Below, piece after piece: positions 35,389 to 43,759 of a DNA stretch of 64,000 bases. Position 1 is the first letter of the stretch, and each line of letters starts with the position of its first letter. The translations under genes were made by a program, and so were the position numbers. Under the pieces are notes generated by a model. It ran no database searches. It worked only from the letters and a program-made list of their open reading frames with translations, and had not been told where the DNA came from. Location: positions 1-64,000 of the forward strand of contig DATJFQ010000043.1 in assembly GCA_035495555.1 (NCBI GenBank), in the 5' to 3' direction. The DNA is from DATJFQ01 sp035495555 (GTDB lineage Bacteria > Acidobacteriota > Vicinamibacteria > Vicinamibacterales > 2-12-FULL-66-21).

Positions 35389-37533
35389 TCAGGGCTGTCG
35401 GACGGGTGTGAACGTTCGTTCCAGATAGCTGGTGACCGCCGCGCTGACGGCCTCCCAACTGTGAAACCGCAGAAAATCGTGGATGTCGTCGGGGATCACG
35501 ATCGACTCCACCTTCACCCCTTTCTCGCGCAGCCGCTGCTCGAGATCGACCGTCTGGTGAAAATCGACGTTGCGGTCGTCGTCTCCCTGAATCAGCAGCA
35601 CCGGCGAGGTCCACGTCTTCACCGCTGAAATCGGCGACGACTCGTACGTCACCTGCGCCGCGCGGCGCAGGTCGTCGACCGTGATGCCGTCACCCATGAA
35701 CGCAGGCTTGAGGTTCGCCGGCGGGCCGGGGCGCCAGTCCCAGTTGTGCACACCGTGGATATCGACGCCGGCGGCAAAGATGTCGGAGTTGCGGCCGAGC
35801 GCGAGCGCCGTGAGAAAGCCCCCGTAAGAGCCGCCCCAGATCCCCATCCGCTTCGCGTCGACGTCGTCGCGCCCCTGCAGATAGTGCGCGCCCGCAAGCA
35901 CGTCCAGATATTCCGACGCGCCGCGTGCACCGGCCTTCTCCGGCCGGTGGAACTCATAGCCGTAGCCGATCCCGAGGCGATAATTCACCGACAAGACGAT
36001 GAAGCCGCGGCTCGCGAGGTATTGATTGACGGCGTAATCGTGCGAGTAATACCCCATGTAATGCCAGCCGAGGAGCATCTGCCGCGGCGGCCCGCCGTGC
36101 ACGTACACCAGCGCGGCGCGTCTGGCCGGACCGCTCGACGACTTGAACAACTGCCCATGCACCTCGACGCCGTCGCTCGACCTGAACACCACCTGCTGCG
36201 GCGTCACCAACTGTGCCGATGGGAAGTTCGCCGGCACGTGATCGTCCGCCAGCCTGCGGGCCGCGCCTCCAGCCAAGGGCTGCACCGCCGGCAACGGCGT
36301 GTGCTGCGCGTCAGACTGCAGATACACGATGAAACGATCGTCGGACGTGACGACCGGAGACCAGTCGATCGTCGACCCGGAGGTGAGCGGCTGTGGCGAC
36401 GCGGAATCGACCGGCACGCGAAACAGATGCCGCCTGTCCACGTCGAGCGGATCGCGGCCGGTATTCGCGCTGTAGACAATCGCCGTGCGATCGTGCGTGA
36501 GCGCCGCGTGCTCCACCATGAAGTGGCCCGGTGTGAGCAGGGTCGCAGATCCACCGGCTGCCGGCACCGAGTAAAGGTGCGGCCAGCCGTCCTGGTATCC
36601 CATGAACACGATGCGATCGCGGGCGGCCCAGGACGGCGGCATATTCCCCGCGATGTTCGGCGCGCCGTCCATCATGCCGTTCCCGCTGTGCCATGCCTCA
36701 TGGCCCCGGCCTGTAGAGGCGTCCGCCACCCAGACGCTCCACGGCTGCGGCCTCGGCTCCAGCGTGGGCACGCCGCCCGCACCCGGCCGACGCACGAACA
36801 ATACCCGAGTGCCATCGGGAGACCACGCGGGATCGCTGTCGCGCGAGGTCGACGGCGCGAGGTACCGCAGGGGCTGATCGATCGACGTGAACAACGCGAT
36901 GAAACTGTGATCTTCCCGGTCCGAGACGAACGCGAGCGTCCGTCCGTCAGGTGACCACACGGGCGCCTCGCTCGTGCCGCGGGCAAACACCGCCTCGGGC
37001 GGCTTGGAGCCATCGACCGGCACAATCCAGATCCGGCGGTCCCGCGTGAAGGCGATGCGCGACGTCTTCGAGCTGATTGCCGGCTGGTCGCCTTCGGCGA
37101 TCATCCTGGGCGCGCCCCCGCCGGCTGCCGCAACTGTCCAAATCTGCAGCTTTGGCTGCACGGGACTGCTCGTCGGGTCCGGCATGAGATTGCCTTCCGC
37201 GGGCCAGTTCGACCCGTGATCGCCGCCCCGAACATAGACGATCGTGCTGCCGTCTTCGGTGAACGCCAGCCCGGTCAGCTCCTGCCCATCGTCTGCGTCG
37301 TACGGCGTCACTTGTCGCGGCGTAAAGTCCGGCGCATCCGCGACGTAGATATTGCGGACCCCGCGTTCGTTGAACGTCCATGCGACCCGCGCCCCGGATG
37401 GTGCGGCGATCAGATTCTCCGGGAAGGGATAGCTCATCACCTGCTCGAGCGTGAAGCTCGGCGGCGCAGATTGCGTGTAGGCGGCTGGCGCGGCGCAGGC
37501 GATCGCGACGGCCATGAAGAAAATACGCTTCAT
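35389..37533 (-). CDS. Exported S9 (prolyl oligopeptidase/DPP-like) peptidase
   Basis: 714 residues with a signal peptide (MKRIFFMAVAIACAAPAAYTQ). The N-terminal propeller has WSPDGRTLAFVSD and WSPDGTRVLFVRR strands. The C-terminal alpha/beta hydrolase domain has YVHGGPPRQ, the nucleophile in GIWGGSYGGFLT, the acid in IQGDDDRNVDF and His in PDDIHDFLRFHS. This is closer to acylaminoacyl/oligopeptidase-type S9C than to the DPP-IV-like enzyme at 477. A perfect 12-bp hairpin lies 30-59 bases upstream of its ATG. The FMN oxidase follows at once. Confidence 0.93.
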   Translation of the reverse strand: MKRIFFMAVAIACAAPAAYTQSAPPSFTLEQVMSYPFPENLIAAPSGARVAWTFNERGVRNIYVADAPDFTPRQVTPYDADDGQELTGLAFTEDGSTIVYVRGGDHGSNWPAEGNLMPDPTSSPVQPKLQIWTVAAAGGGAPRMIAEGDQPAISSKTSRIAFTRDRRIWIVPVDGSKPPEAVFARGTSEAPVWSPDGRTLAFVSDREDHSFIALFTSIDQPLRYLAPSTSRDSDPAWSPDGTRVLFVRRPGAGGVPTLEPRPQPWSVWVADASTGRGHEAWHSGNGMMDGAPNIAGNMPPSWAARDRIVFMGYQDGWPHLYSVPAAGGSATLLTPGHFMVEHAALTHDRTAIVYSANTGRDPLDVDRRHLFRVPVDSASPQPLTSGSTIDWSPVVTSDDRFIVYLQSDAQHTPLPAVQPLAGGAARRLADDHVPANFPSAQLVTPQQVVFRSSDGVEVHGQLFKSSSGPARRAALVYVHGGPPRQMLLGWHYMGYYSHDYAVNQYLASRGFIVLSVNYRLGIGYGYEFHRPEKAGARGASEYLDVLAGAHYLQGRDDVDAKRMGIWGGSYGGFLTALALGRNSDIFAAGVDIHGVHNWDWRPGPPANLKPAFMGDGITVDDLRRAAQVTYESSPISAVKTWTSPVLLIQGDDDRNVDFHQTVDLEQRLREKGVKVESIVIPDDIHDFLRFHSWEAVSAAVTSYLERTFTPVRQP

Positions 37534-37562
37534 GGAGCGCGATTATACAAACTGGTGCGTTA

Positions 37563-37592
37563 GTGAATTGGTGAATCGGCTCACCAATTCAC
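37563..37592 (-). terminator. Perfect 12-bp hairpin upstream of the S9 peptidase
   Basis: GTGAATTGGTGA (37,563-37,574) pairs exactly with TCACCAATTCAC (37,581-37,592) around a 6-base loop. It follows the stop of the small gene at 37,601 and precedes the peptidase ATG by 30 bases. It may be a terminator, an mRNA stability element or an operator palindrome. Confidence 0.5.
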
Positions 37593-37600
37593 GTCTTCGG

Positions 37601-37801
37601 CTATTTCTCGCTGCGGCGGGTGTCCCGATCGTCGGTCGGATTGCGGTCGAAATCAAAACCCGCGTCAGGATCGGTGTTGATGTCGCTGTCGCTGACTTCC
37701 TGCTCGAAGTTGCGGCCGGGCTCATCACGGGCCTCCATACGCTCGGCTTCGCCGGGTGGACGCGCCCGCTCTGCCTCTTTCTGCCTGTCGCGATCTCGCA
37801 T
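37601..37801 (-). CDS. Small hydrophilic hypothetical protein
   Basis: 66 residues. The reason to call it is a near-perfect AGGAGG five or six bases before the ATG at 37,801, and an AT-biased drop (hairpin) right after its TAG. The sequence is charged and unstructured-looking: basic/glutamate-rich first half (MRDRDRQKEAERARPPGEAE) and an aspartate-rich second half (EVSDSDINTDPDAGFDFDRN). No family recognised. It diverges from argG (start 37,864) and precedes the S9 peptidase. It could be spurious despite the ribosome binding site. Confidence 0.5.
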   Translation of the reverse strand: MRDRDRQKEAERARPPGEAERMEARDEPGRNFEQEVSDSDINTDPDAGFDFDRNPTDDRDTRRSEK

Positions 37802-37863
37802 CGGCACCTCCTCGCACGGACCAGATGCAAGAATGGTGTAATGTCAGCGACGGTCCTTTCCTG

Positions 37864-39210
37864 ATGGGCACGATACTTCAGCATCTTCCCGCCGGCGAGA
37901 AGGTCGGCATCGCGTTTTCCGGCGGTCTCGACACGAGCGCTGCCATCCACTGGATGCGGAGCAAAGGCGCCATCCCCTTCGCTTACACCGCCAATCTCGG
38001 CCAGCCGGATGAGCCGGATTACGACGACATCCCACGGCGAGCCCTGCAATACGGGGCCGAACGCGCGCGCCTGGTCGACTGCCGCGCGCAGCTCGTCGCT
38101 GAGGGGCTTGCGGTACTCCAGTGCGGCGCATTTCACATCTCGACGGCTGGCGTTCCGTACTTCAACACGACACCAATCGGCCGCGCCGTCACCGGCACGA
38201 TGCTCGTCGGCGCGATGAAAGAAGACGACGTCAATATCTGGGGTGACGGCAGCACGTTCAAAGGCAACGACATCGAACGGTTCTATCGCTACGGGCTGCT
38301 CGCCAACCCGTCGCTGAAGATTTACAAACCGTGGCTGGACCAGCAATTCATCGACGAGCTCGGCGGGCGCGCGGAAATGTCCGCGTACATGAGCCGCGCG
38401 GGATTCGAGTACCGGATGAGCGCCGAGAAGGCGTATTCGACCGATTCGAACATTCTGGGCGCGACACACGAAGCCAAGGACCTCGAACGCCTCGACACAG
38501 GGATTACGATCGTCGAACCGATCATGGGTGTGGCGTCGTGGCGCGACGACGTCGCCGTGGCCCGTGAGCGCGTGACGATTCGCTTCGACGAAGGCCATCC
38601 GGTGGCGTTGAACGGCATCGAATTCAGAAGCGATGTCGATCTGATCCTCGAAGCCAATCGAGTCGGGGGACGCCACGGACTCGGCACGAGCGATCAGATC
38701 GAAAACCGCATCATCGAAGCGAAGAGCCGGGGTATCTACGAAGCGCCAGGGATGGCGCTGCTCTTCATCGGCTACGAGCGCCTCGTGACCGGCATCCACA
38801 ACGAAGACACCATCGAGCAATATCGCGAGAACGGCCGCCGCCTGGGGCGCCTCCTGTACCAGGGACGCTGGTTCGACCCGCAGGCGATGATGCTGCGCGA
38901 TACGGCGCAGCGCTGGGTCGCGCGCGCGATCACCGGAAGCGTCACGCTGGAGCTGCGGCGCGGGAACGATTACTCGATCCTCGACACGGAATCGCCGAAC
39001 CTCACATACAAACCGGAGCGCCTGACGATGGAGAAGGGCGCATCGGTCTTCACGCCGCAGGACCGCATCGGGCAGTTGACGATGCGGAATCTGGACATCA
39101 CGGATACGCGCGCGAAACTGTTCACGTATGTGGAGGCCGGCGTGCTGGCGCCATGGAGCGGGTCCGCGCTTCCGCACCTGCCGGAACCACGGGAGCCGCA
39201 CGAGGAGTAG
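37864..39210 (+). CDS. argG: Argininosuccinate synthase
   Basis: 448 residues, almost the length of the E. coli enzyme (447). It converts citrulline, aspartate and ATP to argininosuccinate in arginine synthesis. The ATG at 37,864 (MGTILQHLPAGEKVGIAFSG) aligns with the E. coli start. Motifs: P-loop-like AFSGGLDTSAA, YTANLGQPDEPDYDDIPRRA, VNIWGDGSTFKGNDIERFY, EKAYSTDSNILGATHEAKD, and IENRIIEAKSRGIYEAPGMALL. It belongs to the gammaproteobacterial/E. coli-like clade rather than the shorter Bacillus-like type. No other arg gene is nearby; the trypsin-like lipoprotein gene starts 4 bases later. Confidence 0.97.
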   Translation: MGTILQHLPAGEKVGIAFSGGLDTSAAIHWMRSKGAIPFAYTANLGQPDEPDYDDIPRRALQYGAERARLVDCRAQLVAEGLAVLQCGAFHISTAGVPYFNTTPIGRAVTGTMLVGAMKEDDVNIWGDGSTFKGNDIERFYRYGLLANPSLKIYKPWLDQQFIDELGGRAEMSAYMSRAGFEYRMSAEKAYSTDSNILGATHEAKDLERLDTGITIVEPIMGVASWRDDVAVARERVTIRFDEGHPVALNGIEFRSDVDLILEANRVGGRHGLGTSDQIENRIIEAKSRGIYEAPGMALLFIGYERLVTGIHNEDTIEQYRENGRRLGRLLYQGRWFDPQAMMLRDTAQRWVARAITGSVTLELRRGNDYSILDTESPNLTYKPERLTMEKGASVFTPQDRIGQLTMRNLDITDTRAKLFTYVEAGVLAPWSGSALPHLPEPREPHEE

Positions 39211-39214
39211 GTCG

Positions 39215-40168
39215 ATGGAACGCCCGCGACTGGCCGCTCGGAGCTGGAAGCTGGCCGCTGGCCACTCGAAACTGATCACTGGCCCCTGGAAACTGGCTAC
39301 CGGCCACTCGAAACTGATCACTGGCCTCTGGAAACTGGCTACCGGCTACCGGAAACTGGCTACCGGCGACTGGAAACTGGCGACTGGGAGCTGGCTACTT
39401 TTCCTTATCGCCTGCGGCGGAGGCGGCAGTTCGATGCCTGCTTCACCCTCCGCGACGCCCGCGCCGTCCGCATCGACCGCGTGCCTCGCGATTGGGTCGA
39501 CTGGCGGGTCGGGCGCAACCGCGATCGTCAACGGCGCCGACTGCTCGCGCGATTCGGGCTCGGTCGTTCTGCTCAACCTCCTCGATGCGACCCAAACGAT
39601 CAGCGCGCAGTGTTCAGGCACGGTCATCGCGCCGCGTGCGATCCTCACCGCCGCGCACTGCGCGGCCAACGCGGTCACGTCGCGCGTCTTTACCGGCGCC
39701 TTCCCCGAACTCCTCGGCACGAAGGTCTCGGCGGACGCCGACTACCATCAAAGCGCGGGAAGCGCGTTCGACGTGGCTGTCGTCACGACCGACGCCGATC
39801 TCGGACGTCCGCCGATTCCGCTCCTCACGAGCCGCGACGCGCGCGTCGGTGAGGCCGCGGTTATCAGCGGCTGGGGGAAAGACTCGGCAGAACTCGCCGG
39901 TACCCTCCGCGCGGGCAACACGTCGATCACCGTCGTCACCACCGACGTGCTGCAGACGCAATTCAGCACGTCCTCCGCCTTCGTTTGCCAGGGGGACTCG
40001 GGCGGTCCGATTCTCGTGCAGGAAGGGGGGACGTGGGCCATCGCCGGCGTCATCTCCGCCAACACGAACATCGCGTGCAACACGGGCAACAACTTCTACG
40101 CGGCGATTCGAAGCCCGAGCGTGACGTCGTTCATCCTCAATCAGGCGCCGGACGCGGCGCGGCGATAG
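39215..40168 (+). CDS. Trypsin-like (S1) serine protease lipoprotein with repeat-encoded N-terminus
   Basis: 317 residues from the ATG at 39,215 (AGGAG 8-9 bases upstream, overlapping the end of argG). The catalytic triad is intact: His148 in LTAAHC, Asp186 in SAFDVAVV, Ser262 in CQGDSGGP. A lipobox LIAC at 64-67 with a GGGGSS spacer marks a lipoprotein. Odd: residues 12-60 are seven tandem 7-residue units (KLATGHS, KLITGLW, KLATGDW and variants) encoded by a 21-bp array. The n-region is therefore about 60 residues instead of the usual few. A non-ATG start closer to the lipobox is possible. Confidence 0.85.
   Translation: MERPRLAARSWKLAAGHSKLITGPWKLATGHSKLITGLWKLATGYRKLATGDWKLATGSWLLFLIACGGGGSSMPASPSATPAPSASTACLAIGSTGGSGATAIVNGADCSRDSGSVVLLNLLDATQTISAQCSGTVIAPRAILTAAHCAANAVTSRVFTGAFPELLGTKVSADADYHQSAGSAFDVAVVTTDADLGRPPIPLLTSRDARVGEAAVISGWGKDSAELAGTLRAGNTSITVVTTDVLQTQFSTSSAFVCQGDSGGPILVQEGGTWAIAGVISANTNIACNTGNNFYAAIRSPSVTSFILNQAPDAARR
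39248..39394 (+). repeat. 21-bp in-frame tandem array (7 units) inside the protease gene
   Basis: Seven units built on GGAAACTGGCTACCGGCxA (codons for K-L-A-T-G-x-x). Units vary at the last two codons (HS, PW, LW, YR, DW, SW) and alternate GCT/ATC (LAT versus LIT). The 21-base period keeps the frame. The vocabulary is not seen elsewhere in the window. Confidence 0.9.
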
Positions 40169-40181
40169 CGATGCGCCGCGT

Positions 40182-40274
40182 CGGTTCAGGGTTCGGGGGT
40201 TCGGCGGTTCGGCGGTTCGGTTCGAGGTTCCGGTTCGAGGTTCCGGTTCGGGTTCCGGTTCGGGTTCCGGTTCT
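40182..40274 (-). repeat. Composite GAAC-word element, copy B4 (reads on minus strand)
   Basis: Plus-strand words GGTTCAGG, GGTTCGGC, GGTTCGAGGTTCC and GGTTCGGGTTCC. Reverse-complemented, an array of GAACCG/GAACCC words leads into GAACCGCCGAACCGCCG and CCGAACCCTGAACCG, the same order as B1-B3. It is 36 kb away from those three copies. It lies between the protease stop and the lipase maturation factor start. Confidence 0.7.
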
Positions 40275-40280
40275 TTGGCG

Positions 40281-40350
40281 CTCGACCATCGAACATCGAC
40301 CATCGACCATCGACCATCGACCATCGAGCATCGAGCATCGAGCATCGACG
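40281..40350 (+). repeat. CATCGAC/CATCGAG 7-base tandem array
   Basis: About nine 7-base units: CATCGAC repeated, then CATCGAG repeated, ending CATCGACG. It follows B4 directly and precedes the GTG start of the lipase maturation factor by about 35 bases. Seen once in the window. Confidence 0.8.
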
Positions 40351-40384
40351 ACCGTGGCGACTGACTTGCTAACCTGACTGCGTC

Positions 40385-41806
40385 GTGTTTACGCACGAAT
40401 TGTCCGGATACTGGTACTCGCGCTGGCTGTTCGAGCGCGGGCTGGCCCTCATCTACCTGATCGCCTTTCTCGTCGCTGTCAATCAGTTCATCCCGCTTGC
40501 CGGCGAGCGCGGGCTGCTGCCGGCGGCGCGGTTCGTCAGAGACGTCCCGTTTCGGTACTCCCCAAGCCTGTTCTACTGGTGGCCAACCGACCAGGCGTTT
40601 CGCGTGGGCGCCTGGGTGGGCGTCGGGCTGTCGCTCGTCGCACTCACGGGAATCGCGGCGCGCTATGGTGCCATCCCGGCCGCGATCGTCTGGGGCGGCC
40701 TCTACCTGCTCTACCTCTCGTTCATCAACGTCGGGCAGACGTGGTACGGGTTCGGATGGGAATCGCTGCTCGTCGAGGCGGGATTCTTTACGATCTTCGC
40801 GGGCGCAAGCTTCACCGCGCCGTCGGCGCTGCTCAACTGGGTGTATCGGTGGACCCTCTTCCGGCTGATGTTCGGCGCCGGGCTGATCAAACTGCGCGGC
40901 GATCCGTGCTGGCGCAACCTGACGTGCCTCGACTACTTCTTCGAAACGCAGCCGATGCCCAACGGGCTGAGCTGGTACCTGCACCATCTGCCGAAGCCGG
41001 TGCTGCACGGCGGCGTCGCGTTCAATCATGTCGTCGAACTGATCGTCCCGTTCGGATTCTTCCTGCCGCAGCCCTACGCCGGCATCGCCGGACTCTTCAC
41101 CATCGCGTTCCAACTGATTCTCATCATCGGCGGCAATCTGTCGTGGCTGAACTGGCTGACGATCGTGCTCGCGTTCACGACGCTCGATGATCGCTTCCTG
41201 AGATGGCTGCCGCTTTCCGTTCCACCGCTGCACGCGATGGGGACCGTGCACAAAAGCGCCATCACGGCCCTGGCGGTCGTCGTTGCACTCCTGAGCATTG
41301 CGCCGACGGCGAACATGCTCTCGTCGCGCCAGGTCATGAACACGTCGTTCAATCCGCTGCAAATCGTCAACACTTATGGGGCGTTTGGCAGCGTCACGAA
41401 GGAACGGTACGAAATCATCATCGAAGGCACGACGGACGAGACGCCGACGGACACCACCGTGTGGCTCGAATACCAGTTCAAGGGCAAACCTGGCGATCCG
41501 GCGTATCGGCCGCCGCAGATCGCGCCGTATCACCTGCGGCTCGACTGGCTGATGTGGTTCGCCGCGATGAGCACGCCGTCCGATTACCCGTGGTTCTCGG
41601 AACTGCTGCTGAAGCTGCTGCAGGGCGATCCGCAGGTGCTTGGGTTGCTGAGATCGAATCCCTTTCCCGACCGTCCGCCGACGTGGATTCGCGCGCAGTT
41701 GTATCTGTATCGCTTCACCACGCCTGAAGAACACCGACAGACCGGCCTGTGGTGGAATCGCAAGCTCGCGGCGCCTTACTTTCCGGCGGTGCGGCTGAAA
41801 CCCTGA
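40385..41806 (+). CDS. Lipase maturation factor family membrane protein
   Basis: 473 residues starting at GTG 40,385. Multi-pass membrane protein matching the LMF1-like family: ELSGYWYSRWLFERGLALIYLIAF, FINVGQTWYGFGWESLLVEAGFF, and the highly conserved RWTLFRLMFGAGLIKLRGDPCWRNLTCLDYFFETQPMPN-like block (GAGLIKLRGD, CWRDLT-type CWRNLT). Also seen are NHVVELIVPFGF and a soluble C-terminal domain ending YLYRFTTPEEHRQTGLWW. Animal LMF1 folds lipoprotein lipase in the ER; the bacterial role is unknown. A neighbouring lipase is not present. Confidence 0.92.
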   Translation: MFTHELSGYWYSRWLFERGLALIYLIAFLVAVNQFIPLAGERGLLPAARFVRDVPFRYSPSLFYWWPTDQAFRVGAWVGVGLSLVALTGIAARYGAIPAAIVWGGLYLLYLSFINVGQTWYGFGWESLLVEAGFFTIFAGASFTAPSALLNWVYRWTLFRLMFGAGLIKLRGDPCWRNLTCLDYFFETQPMPNGLSWYLHHLPKPVLHGGVAFNHVVELIVPFGFFLPQPYAGIAGLFTIAFQLILIIGGNLSWLNWLTIVLAFTTLDDRFLRWLPLSVPPLHAMGTVHKSAITALAVVVALLSIAPTANMLSSRQVMNTSFNPLQIVNTYGAFGSVTKERYEIIIEGTTDETPTDTTVWLEYQFKGKPGDPAYRPPQIAPYHLRLDWLMWFAAMSTPSDYPWFSELLLKLLQGDPQVLGLLRSNPFPDRPPTWIRAQLYLYRFTTPEEHRQTGLWWNRKLAAPYFPAVRLKP

Positions 41807-41820
41807 TCGCGTTGCCGCTG

Positions 41821-41826
41821 TACACT
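41821..41826 (+). promoter_or_regulatory. Possible -10 box TACACT, 6 bases before ATG
   Basis: TACACT-GAAGCC-ATG at the VWFA gene start. The spacing suggests a leaderless transcript, as at 28,452. No -35 or ribosome binding site is evident. Confidence 0.3.
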
Positions 41827-41832
41827 GAAGCC

Positions 41833-42756
41833 ATGATCGGCCTCGGCCGCTGCTGCGCCGTCGTCGTGACGGCCTGGGCCGCACTCGGCATCGGCGCGCC
41901 CGCACAGAGTCCGACGATTCAGCAGCGCAAGCCGCTGCGGTCCACGGTCGATCTCACCGTGGTGACCGCGACGGTCCGCAATGCCGACGGCCAGCTCGTC
42001 CCCGGCCTCCCGAAGGAGGACTTCGAAGTCTACGAGGATGGCGAACGGCAGCCGATCGCGCAGTTCACGAATGAACGCGTGCCGATCGGGCTGGGGCTGC
42101 TGCTCGACGTCAGCGACAGCATGTTCGGGCGGCGGCTCCAGGACGCGCGCGAAGCGGTGCAGAGATTCCTGCTCGAACTGCTGGCACCGTCGGATGAATT
42201 TTTCCTGATGGCGTTCAACCACGAGCCGCGGCAGCTCACCGGCTGGACATCGGAACCGGCATCTGTCCGCACCGCACTCGATCAGCTCAGGCCCACGGGT
42301 GCGACGGCGATCTACGACGCCGTCAAGGCGGCGCTCCCTCTCATCGACACGCGCAATCGCGAGCGGGCCGCGCTGGTCATCATCTCGGATGGCGCCGATA
42401 CGGCCAGCGACACAACGCTGTACGATCTGCGCACCGAGCTGCTGCGGACCGACGCGTTCATCTTCGCGATCGCGATCGATTCTCCGAAGGAACAGGCGAT
42501 CAACACGCGCGTCAACCCCGAGGCACTCGCCGAAATCACGAACCAGACCGGCGGACACACGGATGTCGTCCGGGATTCCGCCGATCTCGCTGCAGCGACG
42601 GCGAAGATCGCCGACGAGCTGAACAGTCAGTACGTACTCGCCTACGCGTCGCCGCATCCCGGCGACGGCAAGTATCACAGCATCCGGGTCCGCGTGACGC
42701 TGCCCGGCTACCGTGTGCGCGCGCGAAACGGCTACGTGTCGCGGAAGCCGTCGTAG
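41833..42756 (+). CDS. Exported VWFA-domain protein (acidobacterial TIGR03436 type)
   Basis: 307 residues from the ATG at 41,833, which opens a signal peptide (MIGLGRCCAVVVTAWAALG). An N-terminal strand region (VDLTVVTATVRNADGQLVPGLPKEDFEVYEDGERQ) is followed by a von Willebrand A domain with the MIDAS motif DVSDSM, the second site GATAIYDAV and ISDGADTAS. This head plus VWFA layout is the acidobacterial VWFA-related family TIGR03436, whose function is unknown, probably metal-dependent protein binding at the cell surface. It supports the taxonomic placement. No partner MoxR-type ATPase is adjacent. Confidence 0.9.
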   Translation: MIGLGRCCAVVVTAWAALGIGAPAQSPTIQQRKPLRSTVDLTVVTATVRNADGQLVPGLPKEDFEVYEDGERQPIAQFTNERVPIGLGLLLDVSDSMFGRRLQDAREAVQRFLLELLAPSDEFFLMAFNHEPRQLTGWTSEPASVRTALDQLRPTGATAIYDAVKAALPLIDTRNRERAALVIISDGADTASDTTLYDLRTELLRTDAFIFAIAIDSPKEQAINTRVNPEALAEITNQTGGHTDVVRDSADLAAATAKIADELNSQYVLAYASPHPGDGKYHSIRVRVTLPGYRVRARNGYVSRKPS

Positions 42757-42835
42757 CTATCCGAGGCCCTTCCCGCGTGCAGGTGGTGAATCTCGCGCGG
42801 ACGGCGGACAGGACCCGCGGCGAGAACGCTCTCTC

Positions 42836-43720
42836 TTAGTGGAGACCCGCCATCTCGAAAATGACCTTGGCCAGCGCCGAGTAGTCCTCGTCACCTCGCC
42901 CGGACTCGATCAGCCTGTCCACCAGCCCGTGCACCACCGACGTGACCGGCGACGGCGAGTCGTGCTCATGCAGGGTCTCGCCGGCAATCCGGTAGTCCTT
43001 CGCGTACAACTTCGCGCGGAAACCCGGGACGTAGTTGCGCTTCAGGATCCGCTCGCCGTGCACCTCGAGGACGCGGCTCGCCGCGAACCCGCCGAGCAAG
43101 GCGTCCCGCACGAGGGCAGGGTCTACACCCGCCTTCCGTGCGAGCGCGAACGCTTCCGCGACGACCGACAGCGTGCCGCCAATCACCATCTGGTTGCACA
43201 CCTTGCACAACTGCCCCGCGCCTGATGCGCCGATTCGTACGACGCGCTCGGGATTGCCCATCGCGTCGAGTACGGGCTTCGCGGCGCTAAAGATCTCAGG
43301 ATCGCCTCCGACCATGATCGACAGCGTCGCGTTGATCGCGCCGATTTCTCCTCCGCTCACCGGCGCGTCCAGCATCGCTGCGCCGGATTCCGCCGCCCGC
43401 GCCGCCAGCCGTCGTGCGGTTGCCGGCGAAATCGTACTCGTGTCGATGATCACCGTACCCGGCTGCATCGCGGCGAACACGCCCTCCGCGCCTTCGAGTA
43501 CCTGCTCGACATCGGGACCGTCCGGCAGCATCGTGACGATGGTCGTCGCGCGCCGCGCCACATCGGCCGGCGAGCCGGCCGGCGTCGCTCCTTCGCCGGC
43601 CAGTTCGTCGACCGGCGCGCGGCTGCGGCTGTGCGCGACGACGGCGTAGCCGCGCTTCAGAAGATTGCGCGCCATGGGCTTCCCCATGAGCCCGAGTCCG
43701 ATGAAACCGATCGTCTGCAT
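42836..43720 (-). CDS. 3-hydroxyisobutyrate dehydrogenase-family reductase (GarR/GlxR-like)
   Basis: 294 residues. NAD(P)-dependent beta-hydroxyacid dehydrogenase: Rossmann start TIGFIGLGLMGKPMARNLLKRG, substrate-binding DAPVSGGEIGAINATLSIMVGG, catalytic GAGQLCKVCNQMVIGG with the lysine, and a C-terminal KDYRIAGE. The N-terminal half and length fit tartronate semialdehyde or 3-hydroxyisobutyrate reductases; which substrate is used is not determined. It diverges from a kinase with 39 bases between starts, and a perfect TATAAT lies in that gap. Confidence 0.92.
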   Translation of the reverse strand: MQTIGFIGLGLMGKPMARNLLKRGYAVVAHSRSRAPVDELAGEGATPAGSPADVARRATTIVTMLPDGPDVEQVLEGAEGVFAAMQPGTVIIDTSTISPATARRLAARAAESGAAMLDAPVSGGEIGAINATLSIMVGGDPEIFSAAKPVLDAMGNPERVVRIGASGAGQLCKVCNQMVIGGTLSVVAEAFALARKAGVDPALVRDALLGGFAASRVLEVHGERILKRNYVPGFRAKLYAKDYRIAGETLHEHDSPSPVTSVVHGLVDRLIESGRGDEDYSALAKVIFEMAGLH

Positions 43721-43732
43721 ACGAAGAGGCCA

Positions 43733-43738
43733 ATTATA
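43733..43738 (-). promoter_or_regulatory. -10 box TATAAT for the reductase at 43,720
   Basis: Minus-strand TATAAT ends 12 bases before the reductase ATG. On the plus strand, TAAGAT at 43,746-43,751 lies 8 bases before the kinase ATG (43,760) and could serve that gene. The -35 sites would overlap the opposite gene start and are not recognisable. Confidence 0.45.
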
Positions 43739-43759
43739 GGTGCGCTAAGATACGGCCGG

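Noticed and set aside
40182..40274. tRNA T-arm lookalike (GGTTCGAG)
   Set aside because: The motif is part of the GGTTCG array and there is no acceptor stem, anticodon arm or CCA context.
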